From Diplodia intermedia (lineage: Eukaryota; Ascomycota; Dothideomycetes; Botryosphaeriales; Botryosphaeriaceae), in the NCBI GenBank assembly GCA_021495925.1, contig JAKEKT010000051.1:124001-188000 (forward strand): a stretch of DNA of 64,000 bases, written 5' to 3'. Positions 1 through 11,979 of this stretch are shown here, in pieces (the first letter of the stretch is position 1; every line of letters begins with the position of its first letter). The position numbers and the translations under genes were made by a program. The notes below the pieces were generated by a model that saw nothing but the letters and a program-made list of their open reading frames with translations, was not told the origin of the DNA and made no database searches.

Positions 1-482
1 GGGCGGGCCGGGACTGGCGGCAGCACTGGCGGCAGCGGGGCTCGTGGGAGGGCGTCAGAGCTCGGGGGTTGGTGGTGACGGCGAGCGTAGAGCACCTTGG
101 AGAGGCGGGCGAATGGTGCGGGTGGAGTGGAAGGATGGGCTTCGGCAGGCAATCTTCTGCCGTGACGGAGGCTTGCAGCACAGTCCCAAGCAGACGAGGC
201 ATGCGCCTGCGCCTGCCGCCCACCAGCTCAGACAACCCTCAACACCCGCCCGCCGTGGCCCGTCGCAGACACATATGCCGCCGGCCATTCCTGCCCGCAC
301 TGCCGTGCAGGTGGCCGACCCTCTGCCCGGTCCCTTCGCCGCGGTGCCTTGCCCGCACTTGCACACGCCGTGACTAAGCAGCTCGCTCGGCGGGACTGCG
401 CGCAGTGGCGCCGACCATCATGAAGTCCGCGCCCGCCCTCGTCGTCATCGTCGCTCGTTTGCTCTTCACCACCGTCGTTGTC
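1..482. promoter_or_regulatory. Upstream region of CYM1, no gene seen
   Basis: G+C-rich DNA with short open frames on both strands that show no recognisable protein features. The stretch just before 483 is pyrimidine-rich and probably holds the CYM1 promoter and 5' leader. An in-frame ATG at 405 would add 26 residues, but the residues from 483 look like a normal mitochondrial presequence. Confidence 0.5.
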
Positions 483-3400
483 ATGTTGCGCGCTTCTTCA
501 CGCCCGGCGCTGGCGGCCTCGCGCACCACTGCGCCCTTCCTACGCGCCTCTGCCGCCAGCCATGGCTCCGTCCGCGCTCTCGCCTCCGTGACGGATCTCA
601 AGAAGTTCCCGGAGATCGGGTCGCATCTGCACGGCTTCACGCTGCGACGCGCCAAGCACGTCCCAGAGCTCGAACTGACGGCCATCCACCTGCAGCACGA
701 CAAAACGGGCGCCGACTACCTGCATGTCGCCAGAGACGACTCGAACAATGTCTTCTCAATTGGCTTCAAGACCAATCCGCCCGACGATACCGGCGTCCCT
801 CACATTCTTGAGCATACCACTCTGTGCGGAAGCGAGAGGTTTGTCGCCCGCCCTGCACTGGTGGCCGCTACTGATCCAGTCCAGATACCCTGTCCGCGAC
901 CCTTTCTTCAAGATGCTGCCGCGCTCGCTGTCCAATTTCATGAATGCCTTCACCTCGTCAGACCACACCACCTATCCTTTCGCTACCACGAACCCGCAGG
1001 ATTTCAAGAACCTGATGTCGGTGTATCTGGATGCCACTCTGCACCCTCTCCTCAAGGCGAACGATTTCACTCAGGAAGGCTGGCGTATCGGCCCGGAAAA
1101 TCCCCTGGAGCCTGCGTCGAAAGACAACCAGCTGGCTTTCAAGGGTGTCGTTTACAACGAGATGAAAGGCCAGATGTCGGATGCAAGCTATTTGTACTAC
1201 ATCCGCTTCCAAGACCACCTATTCCCCGATATCAACAATTCAGGGGGTGACCCGCAAAAGATCACCGACTTGACCCACGAGCAGCTAAAAAAGTTCCACG
1301 CGGATCACTACCATCCGAGCAATGCCAAGGTCTTCACGTACGGCGACATCCCACTCGAAGAGCACCTGAAAGACATTGGAGCGTCGCTGGACAAGTTTGG
1401 CAAAATCCGTGTGGATACGGATATCAAGCTGCCAATTGCCCTTGACGGGCCGAAGAACGTCACCGAAAAGGGTCCCATTGACCCCCTGGTCCCGGCAGAT
1501 ATGCAATACAAGACCTCAACATCTTGGCTCATGGGCGACTCGTCTGACATCTTGGAGACGTTCTCCCTCGGACTCCTGTCATCTTTGCTGCTGGACGGGT
1601 ACGGCTCTCCTCTTTATCGAGGTCTGATCGAGGCAGGTCTTGGTCCGGATTGGAGCCCGAACACTGGGTATGATGGATCCGGAAAGGTCGGCATCTTTTC
1701 TATCGGCCTCAATGGCGTCAAGAAAGACGATGTACCCAAGGTCAAGGAGGCCATCTTCAGGACTCTGGCCGAAGCCAAGGAAAATGGCTTCAGTCAGACG
1801 AAGGTCGACGGCATTCTGCACCAATTGGAGATTTCTCTCAAGCACAAGACCGCTCATTTCGGCATGGGCCTCATGCAGCGCCTCAAACCTGGCTGGTTCA
1901 ATGGCGTCGACCCCTTCGATGCTCTTGCGTGGAATGAAGTAGTCGACGCCTTCAAGGCTGAGTACGCCAAAGGTTCCTACCTAGAAGGCTTGCTAGAGAA
2001 GTACCTTCTCAATGATAACACATTCACATTCACCATGGAACCTTCGCAGACCTATGCGCAAGAGACTGCGGAAGAAGAGTCGCAACGACTGGCATCCAAA
2101 ATCCTCGAAACCACCAAGAACTTTGGGACCGAGGAGGAGGCGAGGAAGTTCTTGGAACAGCGCGAGCTGGAGCTTCTCGAGGAGCAAGAAAGCGGTAGGA
2201 TGCAAGACTTGGGATGCCTTCCCACGGTTCATGTCAAGGACATTCCGCGTCGAAAAGAGAGGAAAGAGGTCAGGCAAAGTCGAGTCGGAGATGTGAAAGT
2301 GCAGTGGAGGGAGGCGCCTACCAACGGCTTGACCTATTTCCGCGCTGTCAACGTGTTTGAGGACCTCCCGGACGAGCTTCGTGAAATGATACCGCTTTTT
2401 AGCGACGCAATCATGAGGCTCGGCACCAAGGACAAGACTATGGAACAATTGGAAGAGCTTATCAAGCTGAAGACTGGTGGTATCAGTGTTGGGTACCACT
2501 CCACGACTACACCCACAAACATCCAGGGATACGAGGAGGGCCTGGTTTTTGCTGGATCTGCATTGGACCGCAATGTCCCAGCGATGTACGACCTGCTTCG
2601 AACCCTCATCGCTGAGACGAACTTTGAAGGCCCAGAGGCTGAGAAGCAGATTCGCCAGTTGCTCCAAGCTTCTGCTAGCGGCGCCGTCAACGCAGTGGCC
2701 GAGTCCGGTCATGCTTACGCAAGGAGGTATGCTGAGGCTGGCATCACGCCTGCAGCCCGTTTACGCGAGCAGACTGGCGGCCTAACCCAGGTCAAGTTGA
2801 CGACCAAACTGGCGTCCAGATCTACCTCTGAGCCTTTTGAAGACGTGGTCAGCAAGCTGAAAACTCTTCAATCACTCGCCATTTCCAACAGCAAGAACCT
2901 CCGTGTCGCATTGACATGCGGCTCTGAGAGTTCTGCATCCAACGAGGAAGCTCTTACTAAGTTCTTGTCCTCTATCCCTGCTAATCAGACAGGTATGCCG
3001 ACCATTTCCCGTCTGACGGCGTTCCCGCGCAACGCCAAGTCTTTCTTCCCTCTCCCCTACCAGGTCTACTATTCTGGCTTGTCGATTCCAACCGTCCCGT
3101 ACGTCTCGGCCGACGGCGCACCTCTACAGATCCTTGCTCAGCTGCTCACTCACAAGCACCTGCATCACGAGATTCGTGAGAAGGGTGGCGCGTACGGTGG
3201 CGGGGCTTACGCCAATGGTCTTGGTGGCATCTTCGGATTTTACAGTTACCGTGACCCAAACCCGCAGAACACGCTCAAGATCATCAATGAGTCAGGCGTC
3301 TGGGCGCGTGACCGTGCGTGGACGGACAGGGATCTTGAAGAGGCCAAGCTCAGTGTTTTCCAGAGCCTTGATGCGCCGGAGAGCGTCAGCCAAGAAGGCA

Positions 3401-3645
3401 TGAACAGGTTTCTCAGCGGCGTCGACCACGAGATGCAACAGAAGCGGCGCGAGCAACTTCTCGATGTAAGTGCCGAGGACGTCAAGCGCGCGGCGCAAGA
3501 GTTCTTGGTCAACGGAGTGCCGAAGGGCAGCTTGGCTGTGCTCGGTGAAAAGAAGGGGTGGGTGAAGGAGGACTGGACTGTCAACGAGCTACACATGGCA
3601 GAGCAGGTCCAGGAGGTGGTTGGGGAAGCCGACGGCTCGACATAA
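483..3645 (+). CDS. CYM1: Mitochondrial presequence protease Cym1 (M16C metallopeptidase)
   Basis: Two exons, 483-838 and 885-3645, split by a 46-bp GT-AG intron (839-884), giving about 1038 residues, normal for Cym1/PreP. The intron is inferred because the frame must shift to join the conserved stretch after GSER to YPVRDPFF. The first ~35 residues are Arg/Ser/Ala-rich with no acid, a typical matrix-targeting presequence, which favours the ATG at 483 over the in-frame ATG at 405. HILEH at residues 107-111 is the inverted zinc motif HxxEH of M16 peptidases, and NEMKGQMSD follows downstream as in the family. Family role: degrading cleaved presequences and other short peptides in the mitochondrial matrix. 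It ends about 670 bp before POLD2 on the same strand. The identification is secure; the exact start is less so. Confidence 0.93.
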
Positions 3646-3693
3646 AAGACGGTCGTGTATAGAACGGTGTGTATTATTGTATCATAACTCTAC

Positions 3694-4005
3694 TCAAGGA
3701 ATACCGGGATGTAAAAGGACCATAGCATATAGCTGCACGGGTAGCGGGACGGTGTTGACGGATTGGTGAGCGGAATGTATGAGGGTTTCCATGGGGTGGT
3801 TCTCCACTCGCTTTGACGGTGGTGACTTTACGTACTCGACGCGCGGACTGAACAGAAACGCAGCGACCCCAGCATACCTTCCATAGCTGGCGGCCGCTGC
3901 CGTGCCCTCGGGCACGACAAGCGCAAGATCAAAATTGCTCTGCGCAACCTCACGCAGAACCTCGGCTGTGCAAGCAGCGCGGATGGATCCAGCGAGGTTG
4001 GGCAT
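3694..4005 (-). CDS. Possible small hypothetical protein
   Basis: A 103-residue open frame starting with ATG at 4005, between the 3' end of CYM1 and the start of POLD2. The middle has a balanced composition (LREVAQSNFDLALVVPEG) that looks more protein-like than the neighbouring shadow frames. I recognise no family. A short upstream exon is possible: an ATG near 4124 on this strand opens a frame that reaches a GTTAGT donor, but I found no matching acceptor. It could equally be untranslated sequence of either neighbour. Confidence 0.2.
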   Translation of the reverse strand: MPNLAGSIRAACTAEVLREVAQSNFDLALVVPEGTAAAASYGRYAGVAAFLFSPRVEYVKSPPSKRVENHPMETLIHSAHQSVNTVPLPVQLYAMVLLHPGIP

Positions 4006-4316
4006 TGAGCACCATCACCCAGGTATCAGAACTGCGGGCGCCCGAGATCCGGTCCGGCGGACTAACCTTGGGGGAACAGTCCAACTAGATGTATTCGAGG
4101 TAGTGGTCCAGAAGAATACGCGCATGTCTATCCAATCATCACCGACCAATCAAGTGCGGCGTGCAGTGCGGGGATCGGCATGACGTCGCGGAAAGCGCGT
4201 CCTCCCGTCCGCCGCCGACGCGTAAATTGATTTCGCGACGCGACTTCTTTCGTTTCGAGCAACCACCACCCTCCACGTGCACCTTGCTGTCTCGACGCCG
4301 CCTGGCTGCTTTCACC

Positions 4317-6084
4317 ATGCCGACTGTCAAATGCTGTGAGGACCTTTGTAGCGCTCCATCGTGCGTCTATCAAAGTATCGAGCTACCTCATCCGTCCCGG
4401 CATTGACCCAATCCTACAGCCCGAACCCCGATTTCCCCGTCGCATCGCGAGACGCACCGTTCGCATACACATCGCTAGATACATTCGAACTCCCCAAGGG
4501 CGCCGACAGACACTACGTGCAGCAATACGCCGACATGTATTACCTGCGATTGGTGCAGCTGAAGCCTGTCGTCGAAAAGATCGCGGCCGAGGAGTGGAAT
4601 GACTACACGGTATATGCTCCAGCTCCCTCTCCGCCGCAACGAGCGCTGACCCGGGCGCTTTGCGCGACGCCGATAGGTTGGAGGTGAAAAGGCGCGACAG
4701 GTCGATCGCGTGCTGGACGTGAGGCAGGGTGAACTGTGCTGGGTCGTTGGGACCGTCTACATGGAACTGCCGCTGAAGCCGAAGGTCCTGGATGATATAT
4801 CGAAAGAGGTACGATTTACTTCTTAGGAGGCGTCAAGGCGAGGGCCATTTCTGAACGTGGTGTAACAGCACTGGATATCCGCGCCCCCACCTCGCGAGAA
4901 ATACATCTCACCCGACGCCAAACGTGAGATCATGCTGGAAGACGAGTCCGGCCGCCTCCGCATGAGTGGCCGCTGCCTGGAGGAGACAATGCTCGTCACT
5001 GGCGCCATCATTGCCGCCATCGGCACCGAGACGTCCGACGGTGTGTTTGATGTCTTGGAAATTCAAGTCGCGGACTTGCCACGCCAGCCCGAGCGCTGGG
5101 AGCTGGAGGACGGCGCGGCTGCGGTATCCGGCAAGATTGAGAATAGGAAGGATCACAAAGGCAGCAAGATCGCCCTCGTCAGTGGCCTTCAGATTAGCGG
5201 CAGCCACAGCGACGCATTGCAGCTCGACCTTCTCGCCGATGCACTGACGGGCAACCTTGGCAACTCCAACTTCCAGGCCGATATCGCACAGGTATCACGG
5301 TTAATCATTGCCGGCGACTCGCTCGCCAATGCCTGTCCCATCCCCTCGCGCGAAGAGCTCGTGGCTACGAAGAAGGGCAACGGCGGAAAGTACGGGTACG
5401 ACTCTGCATCTTACAACGCCTCGCCGACAGAGAATCTCGACGCCTTTCTGGACTCGATTCTGCCCACCATTGCCATCACCCTGCTGCCCGGCCAGACCGA
5501 CCCGGCAAACGTTCAGATACCCCAGCAACCGATGCATCCCGCGCTTTTCCCAAAGGCAAGGTTATATACGAAAAGCCCCACGCAGCAGGGAGGGGCTGGT
5601 GAAGCTCGCAGCACGTTTGATGCTGTGACGAACCCGTGGGAAGGCGAAGTTGAAGGCTGGAGGTTCCTAGGCAATGGCGGACAACCCGTGAGCGATGTGT
5701 TCAAATACTTGGAGAGCGGTAATCAGCTAGACATGATGGAGAGCATGCTGAGGTGGAGGTGCAATGCCCCGACTGCGCCGGACACGCTGTGTAAGTTCCC
5801 CTCTTCTGCCCGTTCCCTCCGTTATTGGGACTAACTAGAGAGATGCAGGGTGCTACCCCTTCCAAGATGATGACCCTCTCCTCATCAGGGACTGCCCGCA
5901 CGTATACTTCGCAGGTAACCAGCCGTCATACGACACTCGGGTCATCGAGGGTCCGGCGGGTCAGCTGGTCAGGATCGTAGCCGTGCCGAAGTTTAGTGAG
6001 ACGGGGGTGGTGGTGCTGATCGATTCGGAAACGTTGGATGTAGAGGCTTTCAGGGTGGAGAGGGTGGAGGGTAGTGGAATGTGA
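4317..6084 (+). CDS. POL31: DNA polymerase delta small subunit (Pol31/Cdc1/POLD2)
   Basis: Five exons: 4317-4335, 4383-4609, 4677-4808, 4869-5790 and 5849-6084, about 511 residues. All four introns are 47-67 bp GT-AG and all phases agree. The first exon encodes only six codons plus one base. The protein starts with the usual acidic/aromatic N-terminal segment (QQYADMYYLRL), then the OB-fold block VLDVRQGELCWVVGTVY. The inactive calcineurin-like phosphoesterase fold follows (VSGLQISG, AGDSLANA, LPGQTDPAN, YFAGNQPSYDTR near the C-terminus). Family role: the B-subunit linking the catalytic polymerase delta to Pol32, needed for lagging-strand synthesis. It lies downstream of CYM1 on the same strand with its own promoter. 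The identification is strong from motif order; the tiny first exon is the least certain boundary. Confidence 0.93.
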
Positions 6085-7126
6085 AAGCATGAGACCGGAC
6101 GAAGATGGAGCAAGGAAGCCGGAGAAAGGGGTTGCTCCTCGGGCAGCGCTGATAGCTGATACCCCGGTGTTTTCCGTTTTATTGCATCGACTCGGCGCTG
6201 ACACGGTTTGGGAGACGAGGGGGACAAAAAATGGGGTGGGTAGTCTGGCATGGGAGAGTGCCTTTTGGCCTCAGAATAGCATGTTACTCAACGCAAAGGC
6301 TCTTCGGCCCACGTAGATGGGATGGAGCGTCAAAGTGGCTTCTCATCCTTTTGACTCTGCTCTTACATCAACAACCAGTACTTCACAGCAAGTCCAAAAG
6401 GACAATATAACCGGTCGCCTGCTGACCAGCACAATGTCCATTATCGCTCCGTACAGAGACTGAACAGTTACACACGCCATGGAAGAGGCGGGTCGCCAAG
6501 GAACGTGCAGGTCTGGAAACCATGGTGTCACGATTTTCAGTGAGGGAAGACGGCTTATCTTGCTCGCGTGACGTAGCTGTGATGTCTACCCCGCGTGCGG
6601 TTGATGGAGATCCCGGTCGATCGGCAAAGGGGGCCGACCACACGACCACCTCCAACCCCTCCCATCTGACATTGGATATGGCGTGCATCACGCCCAATGA
6701 CGCTGCCGCATCCCAGTGGACTAACCGGGGCTGGATGTCGAGTGTCCGGAAAATGCGGAGTGCATATCGCAGCATCCTATGGCGCCACGCATGTGATGGG
6801 GTTTGGGGTCGCGGGGCCCACATTAAAGCCAGCGATGAGGCAAGAGCCGGTAATTTTATCTCGACTTCGCCTGCCTTGTGTTGTGTTCCGTGACGTTGCT
6901 GTCAGCGTCTCGTTTCGCTTCGCCTCCAGGAAGAGCATCCTTCTACTTGCTGCGCCTCGTTGATCAACACTCCGTCACCCACCGAATTGCAACTTCACGC
7001 ATACAACACCCCCACGCCGGTTTTGTCCATCCTCTCTCACAGCACCACCTGCAAACAGCGTTAGGAAGCGAGCATACACGGTGGAATCGGCCAGTAAGAG
7101 GCTCTTGTTAGGCGCTACCGACAACC
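6085..7126. other. Intergenic region, no gene seen
   Basis: About 1 kb between POL31 and the small membrane protein. Open frames on both strands here have no recognisable domain or steady codon bias. Its right end probably carries the 5' leader and promoter of the downstream gene. Confidence 0.5.
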
Positions 7127-7621
7127 ATGGCTGACGGACACGTAAGCATCTCTCCCCGCTCCTTGTCTCTTTCCACGCCGGCCTTGCGGGCACGTTGGGG
7201 CCAACGCTCTGCCGCCTTCATTTTCCGTTGACGCCCGCAATGGCAGCACGTGGCCGACATGTCGTCTAACGTCTCCGACCACTCGCACCACCAAGATGAC
7301 GGCCATCACCACCACCACGATGACGGCCCTTCCCGCCCCTCTGGCCCTGACTACTCTCTCGATCCCGCCGGAAATGCCCTCCCGGGACTGAACAGTCCGG
7401 AGTCGAACCGTAGGTGGCGCCGGAACGGAAACGAGTCTGATGAAGACGGCGGCGATGCGGAAGAGCAGCCGCTGTTGACCCGGCGTTCTCGACGAGTCTA
7501 CTCACCCGCCCCCATCCTCGCCATCGTAGTCTTGGTCCTGATCGTCGCCGTCATGGGCATCGTCGTTGTCGTGTCCAAGAGCCGGGACGGTTATACGGGT
7601 GCAGGCCGTGCGTTTGACTAG
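7127..7621 (+). CDS. Small His-rich tail-anchored membrane protein, unknown function
   Basis: Two exons, 7127-7141 and 7247-7621, encode about 129 residues. The 105-bp intron has a GTAAGC donor and a GGCAG acceptor. The N-terminal part is soluble and rich in His, Asp and Ser (DDGHHHHHDDG around residues 25-35). An acidic stretch and a dileucine-like EEQPLL segment follow. A single hydrophobic helix of about 22 residues (ILAIVVLVLIVAVMGIVVVV) lies near residues 90-110, with only a short tail after it. This layout fits a tail-anchored or type II endomembrane protein. I do not recognise a family. The His/Asp cluster could bind metal, but that is speculation. Confidence rests on the clean splice, the convincing membrane helix and the isolated position. 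Confidence 0.65.
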
Positions 7622-8283
7622 ACGACGTTCTTACTTTGTTTCGCCCTCTGCTGCCCATCTCGTCCCCCGTTTCTCGCTTGTTGATCCCGGTGGTCATTTT
7701 GTAGCTCTTTGATACCCCTGGGTAGTCAGGAGTCAGCCAAACCGTAATGGTAGAGCCGTACATCTTAAGCGTGTTTCATTTGGAGTCTCTTTTCCTTGGC
7801 CATGGGCCTCGTCGTTCTATAGATTGGAGTTCTACTCTCTCCCAGCTCGACGCGCATCTTGATAAAGACTTCCTCGGTCCAAGGCAGGAATGCTCTCTGA
7901 GAAGTATGTCACGTCCCAGGTAGACCGTATGAGGAGGCTGGTCCGAATCGTAACTTACTCCAAGACTTCAGATGGGAAGAAAGAGAGTTCCCCGATAGAC
8001 GATACAGCCGAGGCGCTAGCCTAATCTTGGCCCCAGGTCAGTTACGTTGATGCAATTGGTTGAAGAGGCCCTTAACATGGGTGGTCTCCTGTCGAGTCTG
8101 CTAATGAAGTATGAACTGTCCGCTTCGAGGAGAATACAAAAGCCTTCTGGAGAAATCAAAGAAAGCGGCTGGAAAGCAGTGCATGGCTGCATTGACAAGG
8201 GCAAGAAGACACCCCAACATCAGACTACCAAACATTTAGCCTATCCAAATCTGTCTTGCAGAGATATTACACTATGCTTACGC

Positions 8284-8376
8284 TGGCAGTTGGATCCAAT
8301 ATCTAGACGCAATCATCTACCCTCAATGTTCGCACCTACGTCCGGACATCGCATTCAAATACCCACTCAGGAGGAA
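8284..8376. mobile_element. MITE-like fold-back element, copy A
   Basis: The left arm near 8285-8315 (CAGTTGGATCCAATATCTAG) and the reverse complement of the right arm near 8333-8375 (core GTCCGGACGTAGGTG) align with each other. Both also align with the arms at 38.5, 42.5, 53.3 and 60.9 kb. The two arms differ mostly by transitions. No coding capacity. Target-site duplications were not resolved. Confidence 0.6.
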
Positions 8377-11300
8377 TGTAGCATCCTCGACGGGGCTGAG
8401 AGGGCTCGTAATCATTCATACCCTGCTGTGCTTCCACGCATCCGCTCGAGAGACTGCGAAGCACTCTCCTAAGCAATGAATTTTGACGCAATATAAGCCC
8501 CCCCAAAGAAAAAAAAAAGGCGCAAATTGAGTGGTGCTCCCATTATATCCCAATCGATCGGGACCTTCAATGATTAAGCAAACGAAGAATTAAGATCCGC
8601 TCCACCGGTCCTGGCCGCCCGTAAAGGTACACTAGACGCCACGAAAGGCGGCAAACCCTCGTGTGGCTGGGAATGAAATCTCCTGATGAGCCGCAGCTAC
8701 CGTCCTACCCGCAGCCCGCAAGGGACAAAGAATAGGTAAGAAATTCACGCCACCTTCTTCAGTAGCACCGGCCAAGCGGCCCCACATACCGCGCCCTTGG
8801 GACGCAACACCACATATGCGGATCCTACCTTTTCCCGCGCATCCTTCTTGACTCGTGGGGGAATTGGAGGGAGGGTGGTCTAGCCGCGGTGCAGATATGC
8901 AATTCAATGCATACATTGCATTGTTATCTGCACGCAGCTACTGCTAGTCTTTAGACCCTGCGTCAATCGAACCCTGAGATTTTGAGAGGGGAGAAAGGGA
9001 CCGATCTTCTGGAAGATCTCTCGTCCAGATCAAACCTCCGTCCCGCCACTTACTCCACAATTGACAATGCAGCGAGGTCCAATGGATGGGAGATCTCATC
9101 AAAAGCAAAGGCAGAAAGCGATCGAGAATCCACTTTCCGATAGCCACGCGACAGTAGCGAGGGGGAGCAAGGATCCGGCGGTGGTGGCTCTGGGCTAGCA
9201 TACGCATGTGGCGGGGCTCGTGCGGGAAAAGGAAGAAGGGAAAAAAGCAAAGCAAGAGACGCGACTATCGAATCTTTGCCCTGCATATGAGATTCGCGGA
9301 GACAGCGCCGCCGACGCTAAGCTGCCAGCCTCACGCCTGCGGAAAAAGCAAAAAAGAGGCAAAAACCGATCCGCGCTAGGATCCGCCATACCACGACTGT
9401 GGCGCACCGAGCACGAAGCATCAGAGGGCAAAAACAAGAGAGAGAAACAGGGCGTGCGCTCTTGCCTCAAGCCTGCTTGTCATGTCCGCCATTGTCGAAG
9501 ATGGAGATAGCGATAAGCCAATAATGACGCGTTCAATACAGACCGAGCGTTTGAGACGAAGTAGGTGCGCGAGCTCGCGTGGTCCAGATGCGCGCCACGA
9601 GGGCAAAACGGATGGAAGGATGACAGATGAGCACGCCATCCAGGTAACTACCGTGATGGTCGCGAGATCTACGACCGAGACTAGCTTGACGGGCAATCGA
9701 AGGGGAGCTGGGGCTACGGGAAGGAAGAACGGCCAAAGTGTACTCGACTTGTGCATGCAGGGAGACGGACTCCCAGCACAGCGGGTGGTTGGGTACCGAG
9801 GCTAGGTGCAAGGACGAAGGAACAGGAGCTTGGGTTAGCAGCTTGTTGTTTTTTGCACGGCACACGTGTCAAGGCGCTGTCGTCTGGGCCTTTTGCCGTC
9901 GACTCCAGATCTACAAGATAGCGTCGTGGGCGGTTGGCTAAGGACAAGCGCAGGGCGAGACGAACTACTGCAGGGAAAAGCCCTCGGCCCAGGATTTTCT
10001 CGTGTCTATCCTCATATCTCGCGGCTTCAAGGGTCTGTTGTAAGACAGGATCGACACGGCCAAGATGTGAGGTGCTAGCAGCACGTGTGAGAGGGCGATG
10101 CTGCTGTCGGGCACGGATTGTTGTCGGTAATTTCAAGCAGCAGGGCCAGGTGCGACGGCGCCTCAGCCGCCTTCCAGATCGGGACTGCTGGACAGTACGA
10201 TCGAAGATGTCGATGCTGTGGCGCCGCGGTGGAGTCGCCCGGACAGGCAAAGGAAGAGGGTGCAGCAGTTCGCAGTCAGCGGCAGGAGGGATCTTCCCGG
10301 TCGGGCGGCGGCGGCCTGACTGAGGTAGCAAGAGCTTTGGGCTGCTTCCACTGCGCACATGCTGGCGGGAAGGCGCTCCCGTTCCGTGGGCGGAGATAGG
10401 TGATAGGATGACAGCGCAGAGCTTTCCTGGAGCAAGGGCCCGGCGGAAGCATGGGGAAATTGCATGGCCAGACGGATCTGAGAAGCTGTGTCGACGAAGG
10501 GAAAAGCGCCCGCTTGCCACCGCGCCAACTAGGCCCCGGGCCGACCAGCTCTTGGGGGATTTCCAGTCCGCGCGCCGTAGTGTGTGGTAGGCTACGTCGC
10601 GTCTGAGCAGAGTCTGCCCGAGCGCGCCGCCGCTGGCTGCACGGATACGAGCGCATGGTGGTGCTGTGGCTTGTGAGGATGCGGACGAGCTGAAGAAACG
10701 TCCGCAGGCAAGATCCCGGCGGCCAGCGGTGGCAGTGCAGTCGGTGGTGGGCTAGCGGGCCCTAAGGAGCACCGCGACGCTCGAGCATCTTCCGAGTGCC
10801 TCGTGGGAACTGTGGCGGAGGTTGCGAATTGCCGATGGCGCCTCGTCCACTGGGCCCGCGACACGGCATTGTGGCCGGCCATTGGACGGGACGGGCTTGT
10901 GTTGGTGAAACATGCGGGCTACCCGCGAGGGCGACGGCGACTGTATGCCTTGTCCTTGCAAGCTCCCAGCGCCAGGGCTTCGGGCTGACCATCGGCCACT
11001 CAGAATCTGCGTGTCAGCTTGTGTGCATGACGTGAGCCTTCCGAGCGCCTTTTGTCGCCGTCTCTCTCTGATCCTCAGCTGTTAGCTTTTTCTCTCCTAG
11101 CTCTAGTTGCCCGAATGCTTGGTGCTGACCCCATTTTTCCCGTCCATGCGTTTGTTTATGCCGGTTGCCTTCGTCGCCCGTTAGCTCAAGTCTCTGTTTG
11201 TATCGTGCCATCGGTAGCCTACCGTCTCCAGGTCGCCAGCAGTTATGCAACGCTAGGCAGAATTGATGGAAGGCGCCATTGCGGCGCGATCGTCCAGAAG

Positions 11301-11897
11301 TCACCGCGTTGGCGCCCGCTGCGCTCGCCAAAGCCTTCGGTCCCAGAGTGACACCACTTCTCCACGCGCCCCGGATACAAACGCGAGAACATGTCTTTCG
11401 GACTGATGATACCGACCTACTGGAAGCCTCGAGCTGTGCAGGGCGTTTGCTAGGCCTTCAAGCTTTCGGATGTCGGAGGTGAGTGCGGATGAAGCCATCA
11501 TGTCCGGATATATTTAGAGTTTATGGCGCTGGATCCGCCATCCTTTGGGCAAGTGAAAACCTCTGCGCAAAGGCAGGTAGACGGCAGAGGCAGAGAGATC
11601 GTGGAACAGGTCGACCTTGAGTGATGAAAAGGAACGTGACCAAGGGCGACAGTGTACCGGGACCCCGTCGGCAGAAAGCAGCAGTCCGCTCTCGGGTATG
11701 GAGTGCAGCATAAGGTGGAGCAGACCCGGGCCGGCAACTGACGTCAGAAATCACCAGCCCGTAGCCGGCCGATGAAGGGAACTGGTGGTGATGGGTGGCC
11801 CACGTTCCCGTGGCACGGCCGGGCTGGCCCGCCGGCAGCAAACAGCGCAAACATGCGGGCCGCCGGCTGACTCAGCATCTAGCCCAGTTGCAGCCTG

Positions 11898-11932
11898 AGC
11901 TCCAGCTCCAGCTCCAGCTCCAGCTCAAGTCC
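11898..11932. repeat. CTCCAG hexamer tandem repeat
   Basis: About five tandem copies of CTCCAG directly upstream of the thioredoxin/PITH start codon at 11980, probably in its 5' leader or core promoter. A simple-sequence repeat whose length is likely to vary between strains. Confidence 0.85.
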
Positions 11933-11979
11933 CCCACCATCCTCCAATACCCCGCCCCTCTACCGCAACCCTAGCCAAC

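Larger units (their letters stand above)
7622..11979. other. 4.4-kb intergenic region, no gene seen apart from a short repeat
   Basis: The first part (to ~8.6 kb) has moderate G+C and holds the fold-back element at 8284-8376. The remainder is G+C-rich with many overlapping frames on both strands, the longest about 270 codons on the minus strand near 9.7-10.5 kb. Those frames are rich in Arg, Ser and Pro, lack domains, and look like chance frames in G+C-rich DNA. The right end holds a CTCCAG repeat just before the thioredoxin gene. A non-coding transcript cannot be excluded. Confidence 0.45.

Noticed and set aside
1993..2712. 239-codon frame antisense to CYM1
   Set aside because: Shadow of a strongly conserved coding exon on the other strand.
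9714..10520. 268-codon minus-strand frame
   Set aside because: G+C-rich DNA with several overlapping long frames; Arg/Ser/Pro-rich, no domain, no neighbouring splice logic.
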